Source of the DNA: DATADW01 sp963733905 | GTDB lineage: Bacteria > Actinomycetota > Acidimicrobiia > Spongiisociales > DATADW01 | DNA: 64,000 nucleotides | Assembly (NCBI GenBank): GCA_963733905.1 | Contig: CAVTEU010000007.1 | Coordinates: forward strand, 496,001 to 560,000 | Reading direction: 5' to 3' | Part shown: positions 27,187 through 38,144 of the stretch, piece after piece | Layout of the letters: each line of letters begins with the position of its first letter | How positions within the stretch are numbered: the first letter of the stretch is position 1 | Made by a program: the position numbers and the translations under genes | Notes under the pieces: generated by a model | Told to the model about the DNA's origin: nothing | The model's database searches: none | Seen by the model: the letters and a program-made list of their open reading frames with translations, nothing else

Positions 27187-28224
27187 TCACACCTCGATCT
27201 TCACAAGCCGGCGCAGCCACAAGATGCCGACGATCATCAGCAGGGCGGCGACCGCCAGTGCAACAACACCGATCGGGTTGGTCAACAGAGGCTCCAAGAA
27301 GTTGGGGTTGGTGACAAACAAGAAGGCGAAGAGGGCGATCGGGATGAAAACCAGGACCAGCGCGGAGATCCGACCCTCGGCGGTGAGTGCTTTGACCTCA
27401 CCTCTCAAGCGGTTCCGCGCCACCATCGTGTCGGCGACGGTCTGCAATACCTCGGAGAGGTTTCCCCCGACCTCGCGCTGGATCTCGATGGCCATCACCG
27501 TCCATCGGAAGTCCTCGCTGCTCATCCGATCCGATACGCCTTGGAGCGCCTGGACCGCTGGGCGGCCGAGGCGTGATTCGGCCATGGCTCGTCCGAATTC
27601 GCGACCTGTCGGGTTGGGGGACTCTCCGGCGACAGACTCGATCGCCTGCACCAACGAATATCCAGCTCGCAACGAAGTCGCCATCAACGTGAGAGTGTCC
27701 GGAAGCTGCTGCTCGAACTTGTTCCGCTCCTGCCGCCCGGCCCGCTCGATGAGAGCGAAGACAATAAGAACCGCCAGGAGGAAGACTCCGGCTCCCCATA
27801 GCAACGACCTCATCAACACCGCCACCAAGCCACCGGCGACCGCAGCGAGGGCGATGGCTGCGGCGATCGCTTCCCCGGGGCGAAGCAAGATGTTTGCCGA
27901 ATCGAGCGCCGTGTTGATCGCGCCGGTCAAACCGCGCCGTTGTGCAACAGCCTCCGCCTGTGCGGAGAGATGACGGAATATTGGAAGCCTGCTCAGGATG
28001 CCGCCACGTTCGACTGCCGGCTCGGGTGTCCCGTACGCCCTGAGGCGGCCGCCGAGCCGCTCCTCGTCTTCACGGCCCCACGCCAAGATGAGGACGAACA
28101 TGGCGACAACGGCGAAGGCTGCCACTGCGATCAGGATCCGCAGCGTGTTCGGGCTGGCCGGAAGGCTCGATGTCCGGTAGTAGGTCGACGGAGGGACCAC
28201 CACGGTCGTTGTTGGAGCCGGCAC
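27187..28224 (-). CDS. tadB: TadB-like pilus assembly membrane protein
   Basis: Second T2SSF platform protein, 345 residues from GTG. A proline/threonine-rich start is followed by a membrane helix (LRILIAVAAFAVVAMFVLIL), two more near residues 120-165, the core QLPDTLTLMATSLRAGYSLVQAIESVA with GREFGRAMAESRLG and EIQREVGGNLSEVLQ, and two last helices. Upstream of its start the same frame stays open back to a TAG, beyond which lies the end of the VWA protein, so the native product may be a VWA-TadB fusion. Confidence 0.9.
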   Translation of the reverse strand: MPAPTTTVVVPPSTYYRTSSLPASPNTLRILIAVAAFAVVAMFVLILAWGREDEERLGGRLRAYGTPEPAVERGGILSRLPIFRHLSAQAEAVAQRRGLTGAINTALDSANILLRPGEAIAAAIALAAVAGGLVAVLMRSLLWGAGVFLLAVLIVFALIERAGRQERNKFEQQLPDTLTLMATSLRAGYSLVQAIESVAGESPNPTGREFGRAMAESRLGRPAVQALQGVSDRMSSEDFRWTVMAIEIQREVGGNLSEVLQTVADTMVARNRLRGEVKALTAEGRISALVLVFIPIALFAFLFVTNPNFLEPLLTNPIGVVALAVAALLMIVGILWLRRLVKIEV

Positions 28225-28248
28225 GGTGGTGACCAGGAAGCCGGGCGA

Positions 28249-29117
28249 CTAGGATTGGCTGGCGGTGGCGACGAAGTCGTCGCCATATATGGCGCCAAAT
28301 GTGACCTCTGTGTATCCGGACTCCGCTGCGGTGAACCTCGCCACCACACGATTCTCGAGTGCGCTCCCGATGTCCTCGAACAGACCCGACCAGATCCTCA
28401 GGATCTGTCGGTGCATACTCTCCACCCGTCTGGTCGGCCATCTGCTGCAACGGCTCTCGATCAAACGGACCGCACAATGCCGACGCTGAAGATGGTCATG
28501 TCGGCGCTCACGTGCCTCAGCGATGGCCTCCTCGAGGGTGTGGGTGGAATCGTCGTATTCACACCATCGGTCAGGACGATGGCGTTGGCGTTCGAGGTCG
28601 CTCATTGGCGAACATCTCAGCGGCCTCGAACACTGCGTCATAGAGCGGCGTTTGTCCGCCCAGCACTTCGATCGACTCGATGAAGGTGCTGAGCTCGTCC
28701 GCGTCGGAAGTGAAACCCAACGTGTCGAATGGCGGTGGTCCAAAGGCAATCACCGCCACCTCGTCCTGCGGCTGCTTCTGATCGACAAAGGCGAGCGCTG
28801 CAAGCTTGGCCTCATCGAGCTTCTCCCCTTCCATGCTGTTAGAGGCGTCGATCGCCAGCACCACACCTGTCGTGGTGCCCGACTCACTAATCGTTCAATG
28901 CTCTGGATACGATTCTCGAGGGACCGTGTTGCCGTCCTCGGTGATCGTGATCAGATCGGGGTCGAGCGGATCGAGCATATTGACTCCGTCGATCACCATG
29001 ATGACCGCCGGATAATTGTCGATATCGAGCGTCGAGATCTCGATGGTCGGGCTCGGGAACTTGTGCAGCCGCTGGACCGCTGCCAAGGACCACGGCCAGC
29101 ACGGCCAGCATGAGCAC
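28249..29117 (-). CDS. VWA-domain protein of the Tad cluster, several frame breaks
   Basis: The pieces, in order, are: a signal-like start (MLAVLAVVLG), EISTLDIDNYPAVIMVIDG, then the VWA MIDAS start VVLAIDASNSMEGEKLDE (DxSxS), GQTPLYDAVFEAAEMF, NAIVLTDG (second MIDAS loop), and SALENRVVARFTAAESGYTEV to the TAG. They occupy all three frames, with at least four changes. Fused together they give a secreted or anchored VWA module of about 290 residues. VWA proteins in Tad loci are thought to bind surfaces or proteins. The TAG is in the same frame as tadB. Confidence 0.7.
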
Positions 29118-29132
29118 CGACTCGGACTCGGT

Positions 29133-30509
<1,377 letters not shown>

Positions 30510-30567
30510 CCCCGCCCCTTGGTCCCCCGACCGAATAGGTCCATGCTACCGAAGCCCGGTGACATCT

Positions 30568-31770
30568 TCATGAGCGCCACCAGGACCGGCGTCCCCTTAC
30601 CGGAGTGGCTCGAGCGCCCGTAACCAGCGCTGCCACTTCTTCGAAACCCCTCGATGTCTTCGACTTTGGAGATCCCAGCACGACCGGCCTGCCTTCGTTG
30701 ACCGAGGCGGGAATGGCGGCGTCCGATGGGATCCGCGCCGCTACCTTCACCCCGAGCGTCTTCTCGATCTCCCTCTCGTCGAGCCGTGCGCGGGCGTTGG
30801 CCCGGTTGAGAACCAGGTTGATCTTCGACGATGGGAACTTGAGCAATCGCAGCGTGTCCAGTGCCAGCTTGGCGTTCTTCACCGAGAGCAGGTCCATGTC
30901 GACCATGATCAGCACGAGATCAGACCGTTCCAGGAGCGAGAGCAGCATCTCGTCGAAAGACGAGGAGGTGTCGATAACCACAACGTCGAACATCGAGCGC
31001 ATCACACCCACGATGTCGATCATCGAAGACACGCTGATCTCGTCGGCGTAGGATGGCTCCAATGGGGCGGGGAGCACCCGGAGTCCGCTGGGATGCCTCG
31101 CCAGCACCGAGTCGACCAGTGCCTCGTCCAGCCGGTCGATGTCGTGGACGATGTTGATCACTGTGAGGCGCGGCTCGAGCTGGAGCACCAGGCTGTCGTC
31201 GCCGAACTGAAGGTCGGCGTCCACCAGCGCGACACGACCGTCGCCCAACTGCTGGGCGAGCAACACCGCCAGGTTGGAGGCGAGGACGGTCTTACCGCTC
31301 CCTCCTTTTGGAGACATCACGGTGACCACGCGTCCCTCGCTCGGCAACGGCGCTAGTTCCACCGACGGCCGACGGCGTAACAGGGGCGCCACGGCCTCAT
31401 CGAGACGCTCCTCGGTGAGAGGAGGCTCGATCACGTCGCGCACCCCGGCACGCATGGCGGCGCGCAGCACGCTGGGCTCGATGTCAGCAGCCACCAAAAT
31501 GATTCCAAGATCTTCGTTCTCCTCACGGAGAATGGCGGCGCTCTCCATTGCCGGCTCGGACGCGAACGACGGGCCGAGTACCACTACCCAGGCGGTGCCA
31601 TCCTCGATGCGACGCTGGACATCGGTGAGGAAACGGACAGTTGGTACCTTGCCGTCCAGCGCTCGTTTCGTTTCATCGAGGAATTCTTCGTCGTCATCGA
31701 CGACGATCACTCCGCCTTCCTCGCCGATCATCGGCCGCCCTCGGAGAGTGCTGGCAGCTCCATCAGTCAA
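30568..31770 (-). CDS. cpaE: CpaE/TadZ-like MinD-family ATPase with pseudo-receiver domain
   Basis: Localisation factor of Tad pili. Residues 18-130 form a receiver-like domain (VIVVDDDEEFLDETKRALDG, GVRDVIEPP) without a clear phosphoacceptor. Residues 145-400 form a deviant Walker A ATPase: VMSPKGGSGKTVLASNLAVLLA, VALVDADLQFGD, VVIDTSSSFDEM and VLNRANARA. The last residues (RGRRSWWRS) resemble a membrane-targeting tail. TTG 31770 overlaps cpaB; ATG 31731 is an alternative start just before the receiver domain. Confidence 0.9.
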   Translation of the reverse strand: MTDGAASTLRGRPMIGEEGGVIVVDDDEEFLDETKRALDGKVPTVRFLTDVQRRIEDGTAWVVVLGPSFASEPAMESAAILREENEDLGIILVAADIEPSVLRAAMRAGVRDVIEPPLTEERLDEAVAPLLRRRPSVELAPLPSEGRVVTVMSPKGGSGKTVLASNLAVLLAQQLGDGRVALVDADLQFGDDSLVLQLEPRLTVINIVHDIDRLDEALVDSVLARHPSGLRVLPAPLEPSYADEISVSSMIDIVGVMRSMFDVVVIDTSSSFDEMLLSLLERSDLVLIMVDMDLLSVKNAKLALDTLRLLKFPSSKINLVLNRANARARLDEREIEKTLGVKVAARIPSDAAIPASVNEGRPVVLGSPKSKTSRGFEEVAALVTGARATPVRGRRSWWRS

Positions 31771-32723
31771 CCTCGAAGTACTCGTCGAGGACCCCCGCGT
31801 CTTCCCCGAAGAGCGAGTCGATCACCACGCCGCCGGTCTCCTCGACTGACGAAGTCGTCGGTGGCCAATGTGAGCCAGATGTCTCCCGCCTCGACGGCGA
31901 AAACCAATTGCTCGGCCTCCTCAGAGTTGACCTCCAAGGTGACCAGTTGTACTCGATCGACCAGCGACCCGTTCCCGCCCGCGGTTTCAGGTGTGGTGGG
32001 TGCAGTAACCGAACCGTCCTCAGAAGGCGTCGGCGCAGGCGCCGACACCGTCGCCGAATCGTCGCCGTCTGGGAGGACTACCTGGTCATCGACGGCCAGT
32101 ACGTGCTTGTTGAAGAGGACGTAGCGGGTCAATGTCTTGGTGATGGTGTCTGGCTCACCACTTCCGGACTCCTGCTGAGGGTCAAGAGCGGGGGCATCCT
32201 CTGTGATGGGAGTGCCCTCGACCTTGAGCGTCACCAGGACATTGACACGTGTCGCCTGGGCGGATGAAACCAGCAACGGCTCTGCTGGCCTCGACGGGCA
32301 CAGTCACCGCCTGGTTCCCGCTGCTCGATTACCTGGTCGAGCGACTGCGCTGCCTGTACCGGGTCGATCCACATGTCGGTGGTGACGAACCACCCCCTCC
32401 GGAATCGGTCCGGCGGCCACTTTTCCTGACAGCGCTTGATCGAGCCCGACCTCACCGGCGGCGAGTGGCTCGGTGTCAACTGCCAACTCCGGCGTCAGCT
32501 CGACGACCTCGTCGCTCACCTCCAGACCGTCATCGAATTGCTGGATCACGAGGTCGCCACTCGTTCCAGCCTTCGATGCGAGCTAGCGTGCGATAAACCT
32601 GCTCGAGCGTCAGTTTCCGCGCATCCGCTCGTTCTGGACGCCGGTGAGGAATCGGTATACGGCGAAAGCTGCCACCCCGGCAAGCAGCAACGCAACGATG
32701 AGGACCAGGGTCCGTCTTCCCAT
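31763..32723 (-). CDS. cpaB: CpaB/RcpC-like pilus assembly protein, many frame breaks
   Basis: ATG 32723, with GAGGAG upstream, begins GRRTLVLIVALLLAGVAAFAVYRFL, the N-terminal anchor of CpaB. Further pieces in other frames are LTLEQVYRTLAR, the SAF-like VIQQFDDGLEVSDEVVEL with GLDQALSGKVAAGPIPEG, then VNVLVTLKVEGTP, YVLFNKHVLAVDDQVVL, LVTLEVNSEEAEQLVFA and finally VEETGGVVIDSLFGEDAG to TGA. At least five changes of frame occur in 950 bases. Order and spacing match a full-length protein of about 315 residues, so the breaks look like accumulated indel errors or a recent loss. Confidence 0.78.
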
Positions 32724-32826
32724 TCAACGCTCCTCGGCCAAAGACAGGGTCATTCGGACCCTTCCCACCAGGGTTCCATCGGCCGTGAGACCCGTTCGGT
32801 TGAGCGGCGAGTGCGGGGACCGCGCC

Positions 32827-34101
32827 TCAGCGGCGCCCGATCCCACGTTCTTTCAGCTCTTGAAGGATCGCCTCGAGGGAGGCGTCGACGCTGACCGCCG
32901 GGCGCTCTTCCTCGGGCTCGCGCTCGAATTCGTGTCTGGTGGGAGGACGGCGCTCGGGCCGGCTCGTCGGCGCTGCCGCAGCCGCCGCTGCCGGCGGCTC
33001 GCGCCTCTCCGACCAATCGGGAAGCGCCTGCTTGATCGACAGGCTCACCCGACGGCGCTCCTCCTCCATCTCGGTCACCTTGACCTGGACGCGCTGTCCG
33101 ATCGAAAGCTCCAGCTCGGGTGACTCCACCCGGTGGATCGCGATCTCGGAGACGTGCACCAAACCTTCGACACCGTCGCCCACGGAGACGAACGCTCCGA
33201 AGGGGACCGTCTTGGTCACCACACCCTCGACCACAGAACCGACGCTGTTCTCGCGGATGAAGGTCACCCACGGATCCTCGAGTGTCTGCTTTATCGAGAG
33301 CGAGATCCGCTCGCGGTCGAGATCGACCTCGAGCACCTTGACCGTGACCTCGTCGCCCACCTTGACCACCTCGCCGGGGTGGTTGACGTGCTGCCAGGAG
33401 AGCTCGGAGACGTGGACCAGACCGTCCATGCCGCCGAGGTCGACGAAAGCGCCGAAGGCGACGACCGACGACACGACACCCTGACGTACCTCGCCGACCG
33501 CGAGCTGGTCGAGGAACGCCTGGCGCTGCTCGGCCTGCTCTTCCTCGAGGTAGGCGCGGCGGGAGAGCACGACGTTGTTGCGGTTGCGATCGAGCTCGAT
33601 GACCTTGGCCTCGATCTCCTGACCGACGTACGGGTCGAGGTCGCGCACCCGGCGCAACTCGACGAGCGAAGCAGGAAGGAAGCCGCGCAGGCCGATGTCG
33701 ACGATCAAACCGCCCTTGACCACTTCGATCACCGGGCCACGCACCGTGCCGCCCTCATTGGTGATCTGCTGGATGCGGTCCCAGGCACGCTCGTACTGAG
33801 CCCGCTTCTTGGAGAGGATGAGCCTGCCCTCTTCGTCCTCCTTGTTGAGAACAAGAGCCTCGATCCGCTCACCGACCTGGACCACTTCGCCCGGGTTGAC
33901 GTTGTTGCGGATCGACAGTTCCTCGGTGGGGATGATTCCCTCGGACTTGTAGCCGATGTCGAGCATCGCCCCATCGCCATCCACGGTCACCACAGTGCCC
34001 TCGACGATGTCGCCTTCCTTGAACTCGAGCACGGTGTGCTCGAGGGCGGCGACGAAGTCGTCGGCGATCTCATCGGGGAGGTCACCCACGTTGGGTGCCA
34101 C
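32827..34101 (-). CDS. rpsA: 30S ribosomal protein S1, core
   Basis: RNA-binding ribosomal protein that helps mRNA reach the small subunit. Four OB-fold S1 motifs are visible: EGTVVTVDGDGAMLDIGYKSEG, RGPVIEVVKGGLIVDIGLRGF, QGVVSSVVAFGAFVDLGG and EGVVTKTVPFGAFVSVGDG, each followed by the characteristic LVHVSELSW or equivalent. The C-terminal 60 residues are Pro/Arg/Glu-rich. The annotated start is GTG 34101, but the frame stays open upstream and an acidic extension lies before it (separate entry), so the true start is probably ATG 34658. Confidence 0.95.
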   Translation of the reverse strand: MAPNVGDLPDEIADDFVAALEHTVLEFKEGDIVEGTVVTVDGDGAMLDIGYKSEGIIPTEELSIRNNVNPGEVVQVGERIEALVLNKEDEEGRLILSKKRAQYERAWDRIQQITNEGGTVRGPVIEVVKGGLIVDIGLRGFLPASLVELRRVRDLDPYVGQEIEAKVIELDRNRNNVVLSRRAYLEEEQAEQRQAFLDQLAVGEVRQGVVSSVVAFGAFVDLGGMDGLVHVSELSWQHVNHPGEVVKVGDEVTVKVLEVDLDRERISLSIKQTLEDPWVTFIRENSVGSVVEGVVTKTVPFGAFVSVGDGVEGLVHVSEIAIHRVESPELELSIGQRVQVKVTEMEEERRRVSLSIKQALPDWSERREPPAAAAAAAPTSRPERRPPTRHEFEREPEEERPAVSVDASLEAILQELKERGIGRR

Positions 34102-34658
34102 GATCGCTGCCGGACCGGGTGGACGAGATCGGCGTTCCGCGTCCCGCTCGCGCCTGCCGGCTCGGTCGCAGCCGAAGGGGTCTCTTCCGGCGTCGACTCG
34201 ACAACATCGACCGAAGCGGCGACGGCCTCGATCTGATCGGCGGTGACCTCGGACTCGTCGGCGGTCTCACGTCGTCAACCACGTCGGAGGTCTCGACTTC
34301 ATCGGTCGACATCGACTGTCTCGGCGCTATCGGCAACCTCGGACTCGTCGGCGGTCTCGACTCGTCGAACACGTCGAGTCTCGGTCGGTCACATCAGCTG
34401 TCTCGGCGTCGGCGACCTCGACTTCGTCGGCGGTCTCGACGATCTCGGTCTCGTCGATTCGCTCTTGTCAATCGCCTCGGAGACCGGCTCTGGGGCCGTG
34501 TCATCCGTCTGCTCGACTGGCTCGGCAGCCGTCTCGTCCGGGGTCTCGGTCTCGCCGGACTCTTCGGCCGCGGTCACACCATCGATCTCATCGATGGTGG
34601 TTGTCGCCGCCGTTGTCGCCTCGTCGGGCGCACGCGACGGCTCGTGTTCGGTGGTCAT
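34102..34658 (-). CDS. acidic N-terminal extension of ribosomal protein S1, frame breaks
   Basis: ATG 34658 opens TTEHEPSRAPDEATTAATTT and continues in Asp/Glu/Ala/Thr-rich sequence (TDDTAPEPVSEAIDKSE, then in other frames ETADEVEVADAETADV, TADESEVTADQIEAVAAS, VVESTPEETPSAAT) up to the S1 core. At least three frame changes occur, favoured by repeats such as GTCGGCGGTCTCGAC on the plus strand. No stop separates it from rpsA if frames are joined. It appears to be a disordered, strongly acidic arm of about 185 residues on S1. Confidence 0.6.
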
Positions 34659-34736
34659 GGGTGGTTTCTTACCTCCAAGGGATTCGCCGCCGCCGCAAGG
34701 GCAGGGCGTCCGGAAATCGTAGCAGGTCGGACGGGG

Positions 34737-37361
34737 TCAAGCCTTGGTGTCGGCCAGCGTGGCACCCGAGGCCAGATCGGCGCGTAGCGGCACCCGCAGT
34801 TTGGTCACGCCCTCCATCACCTCGACGATCAACTCGCCTGCCGCCGCCTCTTCACCGGCGGGTGTCTCCATCACAAGCTCGTCGTGAATCTGGAGGAGGA
34901 GCGTGGTCTCCATGGCTTCGTCGACCAGCCGTCTGTCGAGTTCGATCATCGCCTTCTTGATGATGTCGGCCGCCGTTCCCTGTACCGGGGCGTTGAGCGC
35001 CATCCGCTCGCCCATCTGACGGACCCGGAAGTTGTCGCTCTGCAGCTCCGGGAGGTAGCGGCGCCGTCCGAAGAGGGTGGTCGTATAACCGCGGTTGCGT
35101 GCCTCGGTGACCGTGCCCCGCATGAAGTCGCGCACATCGGGGAACTGTGCGAAGTAGGCGTCGATGTGCTCTTTGGCCTCGTCGCGCGATATCCCCAGCC
35201 GGTCGGCCAGGCCGAACGCCTCCATCCCATAGAGCAGGCCGAAGTTGATCACCTTGGCCCGGCGTCGCATCTCCGGCATAACGTTCTCCGGCTCCAGACC
35301 GAAGACCCGGGCGGCGGTTGCGGTATGGATGTCCGCGTCGGACTCGAACGCCTCGACGAGCCCCGGGTCGCCCGACATGTGCGCCAGCACCCGCAGTTCG
35401 ATCTGCGAGTAGTCGGCCACCATGAAGCGCCACCCCGGCCGGGCGACGAATGCCCGTCTGATGGTCCTGCCGGTCTCGGAGCGGATCGGGATGTTCTGCA
35501 GGTTGGGACGGTCCGAGGAGAGCCGGCCCGTCGTCGCCGCCATCTGGTTGAACCGGGTGTGGATCCTCCCGTCGGACCCGACCAGCGGCAGGTAACCGTC
35601 GACATAGGTCGAGCGGAGCTTCTCCAGCTCCCGATAGCGGAGTAGTAGCTCGACCATGGGGTGGGCATCGGCCAGCTTGGCCAGCACCGATGCGTCGGTG
35701 GAGGGCACACCGGTGGACGTCTTCTTCAAAGCGGGCAGCCCCAGGGTCGTGTAGAGGACGTGCCGGAGCTCCTTTGTCGAGTTGACGTTGAACGGCTCGC
35801 CGGCGGCCCGGTGGATGTCGCGCTCGAGGGTGGCCAACTGGTCACGGAGACTCTCCCCCAGCTCCTCGAGATAGGGCTGGTCAACCCCGATCCCGGCCGC
35901 CTCCATTCGAGCGAGGACCGCCACCAGCGGCGCCTCGATCTCGGCGAAGAGCTCGAGCTCTCCCCGCTCCTCGAGTTCGGTGTGGAGCTCTTCGGCTAGC
36001 CGCCCGGTGACCACCGCCCTCCGACCGGCATCGGCGACGTCGGGGCCCTCCGAGAAGTCGAGCATGCCCTGGGCGCTCGCGGCAGGGTCGCCCTCCTCGC
36101 CCGGCCCAAGTTGGATGCCGAGGTACCGCAGCGAGAGCTCTCCCAGGTCGTATGTCCTGGTCGCCGGTTGCACGACATAGGCAGCGAGAGCGGTGTCGAA
36201 GAGCGGACCGTCGACGGGCAATCCCTGCTCGACCAGATGGCGGAGCAGATCCTTGGCGTCGTGCGCCACCCGATGGCGGGTGCCGTCCCCGATCGCTTCG
36301 AGCAACGGGCCGGCCGCTGCCAACGGCACATACCGGGCTGCTCCATCGTCGGGAACGGCCAGCCCGCCTAGAGCATCGCCCTCCCAGACCGGCACCAGCA
36401 CCAATGGACTCGATTCGGCGAGCCGGGCGACCTCACCGGTGTCGCTGACGGTTGTGACGTCCACATCGAGCGTCTCGGCGCCCGTCGGTTGGTCGGACCA
36501 GAGGGCGTCGAGCTCGTTGAAGATGCTGTGGAACTCGAGGCTCTCGAACAGATCCTTGGCGACCCGGCGGTCCCACGGGGCCCGGATCAGCTCCGTCGGG
36601 GACACGCCAAGGTCGAGGTCGTCGACCAGGCGCATGAGCCGCTGGTTGAGGAAGACCTGCTCGCGATGCTCCTCCAAATTGGATTTGAGCCGCGGGCTGT
36701 GGTCTTCCAGATGCTCGTAGATGCCCTCGAGGTCGCCGTACTCGGCGATGAGCCGAGAGGCGGTCTTCTCGCCCACACCGGGGACACCGGGGAGGTTGTC
36801 GGAGGTGTCGCCACGCAGCGAGGCGTAGTCGAGATACTGGTCCGGGCGGATCCCATACCGCTCCTCCACATACCCGGCATCGGCCAGCACGGTGTCTGAA
36901 ATGCCCCGACGGGTGTAGAGCACCTTGAGATGGTCGCCCACCAATTGGAAGCTGTCGCGATCGCCGGTAACAACTAGGACATCCCACCCGTTCTCGATCG
37001 CCTTTCCGGCAACAGATGCGATCACGTCGTCGGCTTCGTACCCCTCCAGCTGCAGCTGGGAGTAGCCGAGGGCGTCCATCACCTCGCGGATCAACGGAAG
37101 CTGGCTGCGGAACTGATCGGGCGCGCTGCTCCGATTCGCCTTGTACTCGGAGTACTCGGCGAGGCGAAAGGTGTCCCGGCTGACATCCCAAGCGACTGCG
37201 ATGGCATCGGGATGGTGGTCGCCGACCAGCTTGAGCAGCATCCGGGTGAACCCGTACACCGCGTTGGTGATCTGGCCAGATTTGGTTCCCAGATCGGGCG
37301 GGAGGGCGAAAAAGGCGCGATAGGCGAGGCTATGACCGTCGAGAAGGGCGAGCGTTGGCAT
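34737..37361 (-). CDS. polA: DNA polymerase I
   Basis: 874 residues. The 5'-3' nuclease occupies 1-290 (LLDGHSLAYRAFFALPPDL, YEADDVIASVAGKA, VTGDRDSFQLV, LRGDTSDNLPGVPGVGEKTA). The middle proofreading domain at 300-470 lacks the catalytic DxE acids (LVLVPVWEGDAL where the first would be) and is expected to be inactive, as in other actinobacterial enzymes. The polymerase fills the rest: motif A MVADYSQIELRVLAHMSGD, motif B RRRAKVINFGLLYGMEAFG, motif C LLLQIHDELVMETP. It is downstream of a coiled-coil gene and upstream of rpsA. Confidence 0.98.
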   Translation of the reverse strand: MPTLALLDGHSLAYRAFFALPPDLGTKSGQITNAVYGFTRMLLKLVGDHHPDAIAVAWDVSRDTFRLAEYSEYKANRSSAPDQFRSQLPLIREVMDALGYSQLQLEGYEADDVIASVAGKAIENGWDVLVVTGDRDSFQLVGDHLKVLYTRRGISDTVLADAGYVEERYGIRPDQYLDYASLRGDTSDNLPGVPGVGEKTASRLIAEYGDLEGIYEHLEDHSPRLKSNLEEHREQVFLNQRLMRLVDDLDLGVSPTELIRAPWDRRVAKDLFESLEFHSIFNELDALWSDQPTGAETLDVDVTTVSDTGEVARLAESSPLVLVPVWEGDALGGLAVPDDGAARYVPLAAAGPLLEAIGDGTRHRVAHDAKDLLRHLVEQGLPVDGPLFDTALAAYVVQPATRTYDLGELSLRYLGIQLGPGEEGDPAASAQGMLDFSEGPDVADAGRRAVVTGRLAEELHTELEERGELELFAEIEAPLVAVLARMEAAGIGVDQPYLEELGESLRDQLATLERDIHRAAGEPFNVNSTKELRHVLYTTLGLPALKKTSTGVPSTDASVLAKLADAHPMVELLLRYRELEKLRSTYVDGYLPLVGSDGRIHTRFNQMAATTGRLSSDRPNLQNIPIRSETGRTIRRAFVARPGWRFMVADYSQIELRVLAHMSGDPGLVEAFESDADIHTATAARVFGLEPENVMPEMRRRAKVINFGLLYGMEAFGLADRLGISRDEAKEHIDAYFAQFPDVRDFMRGTVTEARNRGYTTTLFGRRRYLPELQSDNFRVRQMGERMALNAPVQGTAADIIKKAMIELDRRLVDEAMETTLLLQIHDELVMETPAGEEAAAGELIVEVMEGVTKLRVPLRADLASGATLADTKA

Positions 37362-37403
37362 CGGATCCGCTGGTGAGATGGTGTTGCTGACCTTAGGACC
37401 CGC

Positions 37404-37688
37404 TCAACCGCCGTCGAGCCGGGCAAGCAGCGTTTCTCGCTGGCTCTCGAGCCGGCCTCTGCGGGCGGCCAGGTCGGCGAGGACGCGTTCGAACCGCTCG
37501 ACATCGGCATGGGCGCGTTGAGCGTCGGCGCGGTCCCCCGGGTTACCGGTCACCGCCGCGTCGCGCTGGAAGTCGTCGTCGAGTGACCGCAGCATGTCGA
37601 GTTCGGCCGAGGTGCGTGATTCTTGCTCCCGGAGCTCGATGATCCGCTGGTTGACCTTGAAGAGCTTGGCCTCGATGCGACTTCCCAT
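37404..37688 (-). CDS. short coiled-coil protein of unknown function
   Basis: A 94-residue protein that starts at ATG 37688; the longer frame upstream reads antisense through the tRNA and is discarded. It is almost wholly helical with heptad spacing: KLFKVNQRIIELREQESRT, ELDMLRSLDDDFQRDA and VERFERVLADLAARRGRLESQRETLL. No family recognised. It precedes polA by 42 bases on the same strand and may share its transcript. It is divergent from tRNA-Leu(CAA). Confidence 0.65.
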   Translation of the reverse strand: MGSRIEAKLFKVNQRIIELREQESRTSAELDMLRSLDDDFQRDAAVTGNPGDRADAQRAHADVERFERVLADLAARRGRLESQRETLLARLDGG

Positions 37689-37755
37689 GGCGCGATGATA
37701 CCGGCGAACATGTGTTCGGAGCTCTTGGCGGCGAAACCAACTACACTCGCCCCCT

Positions 37756-37842
37756 GCCGGAGTGGCGGAATTGGTAGACGCGATGGACTCAAAATCCATT
37801 GGGGGCAACTCCGTGCGGGTTCGAGTCCCGCCTCCGGCACCA
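37756..37842 (+). tRNA. tRNA-Leu (anticodon CAA), CCA encoded
   Basis: GCCGGAG and CTCCGGC form the acceptor stem; GGCGGAATTGGTAGAC the D-arm; ATGGA-CTCAAAA-TCCAT the anticodon arm with CAA; a long variable arm and the T-loop GGTTCGAGTCC follow. CCA is encoded. A 7-bp repeat array begins seven bases after it. Confidence 0.97.
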
Positions 37843-37848
37843 GCAGAG

Positions 37849-37876
37849 AGACGGCAGACGGCAGACGGCAGACGGA
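37849..37876. repeat. heptamer array a, AGACGGC family
   Basis: Four tandem units: AGACGGC three times, then AGACGGA, followed by AGGCAAG. It starts seven bases after tRNA-Leu(CAA). The trailing string CGGAAGGCAAGA recurs in the array at 53003-53037. Confidence 0.9.
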
Positions 37877-38144
37877 AGGCAAGAGAGACCGGCCGGGCGG
37901 GACACTCCGCGGGAGTGGTTTCCGCAAGGCGATTGGGTGGGGTAATGTCGTTGCCGAGCAACGGCCATCTACCAGACCGAATCGACAACGTCCTGCCGCA
38001 TCCCCCCACTCCCCCACTCCCTGGCTGGGCGTTTCGGAATCTTGGTGGATGGCCGTGGCTCGTTATTCGGTTCACCGGCTCCTGGCACGCTCCACTGGTG
38101 ATCTAGGCCGAGAACCCAGAGCTCGGTTCCCAGAGCTCAGATTG
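37877..38144. other. intergenic between tRNA-Leu(CAA) and trpA
   Basis: About 270 bases without a credible gene. It includes C-rich direct repeats near 38002-38022 (CCCCCCACTCCCCCACTCCC) and no obvious terminator for the trp operon. Confidence 0.4.
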
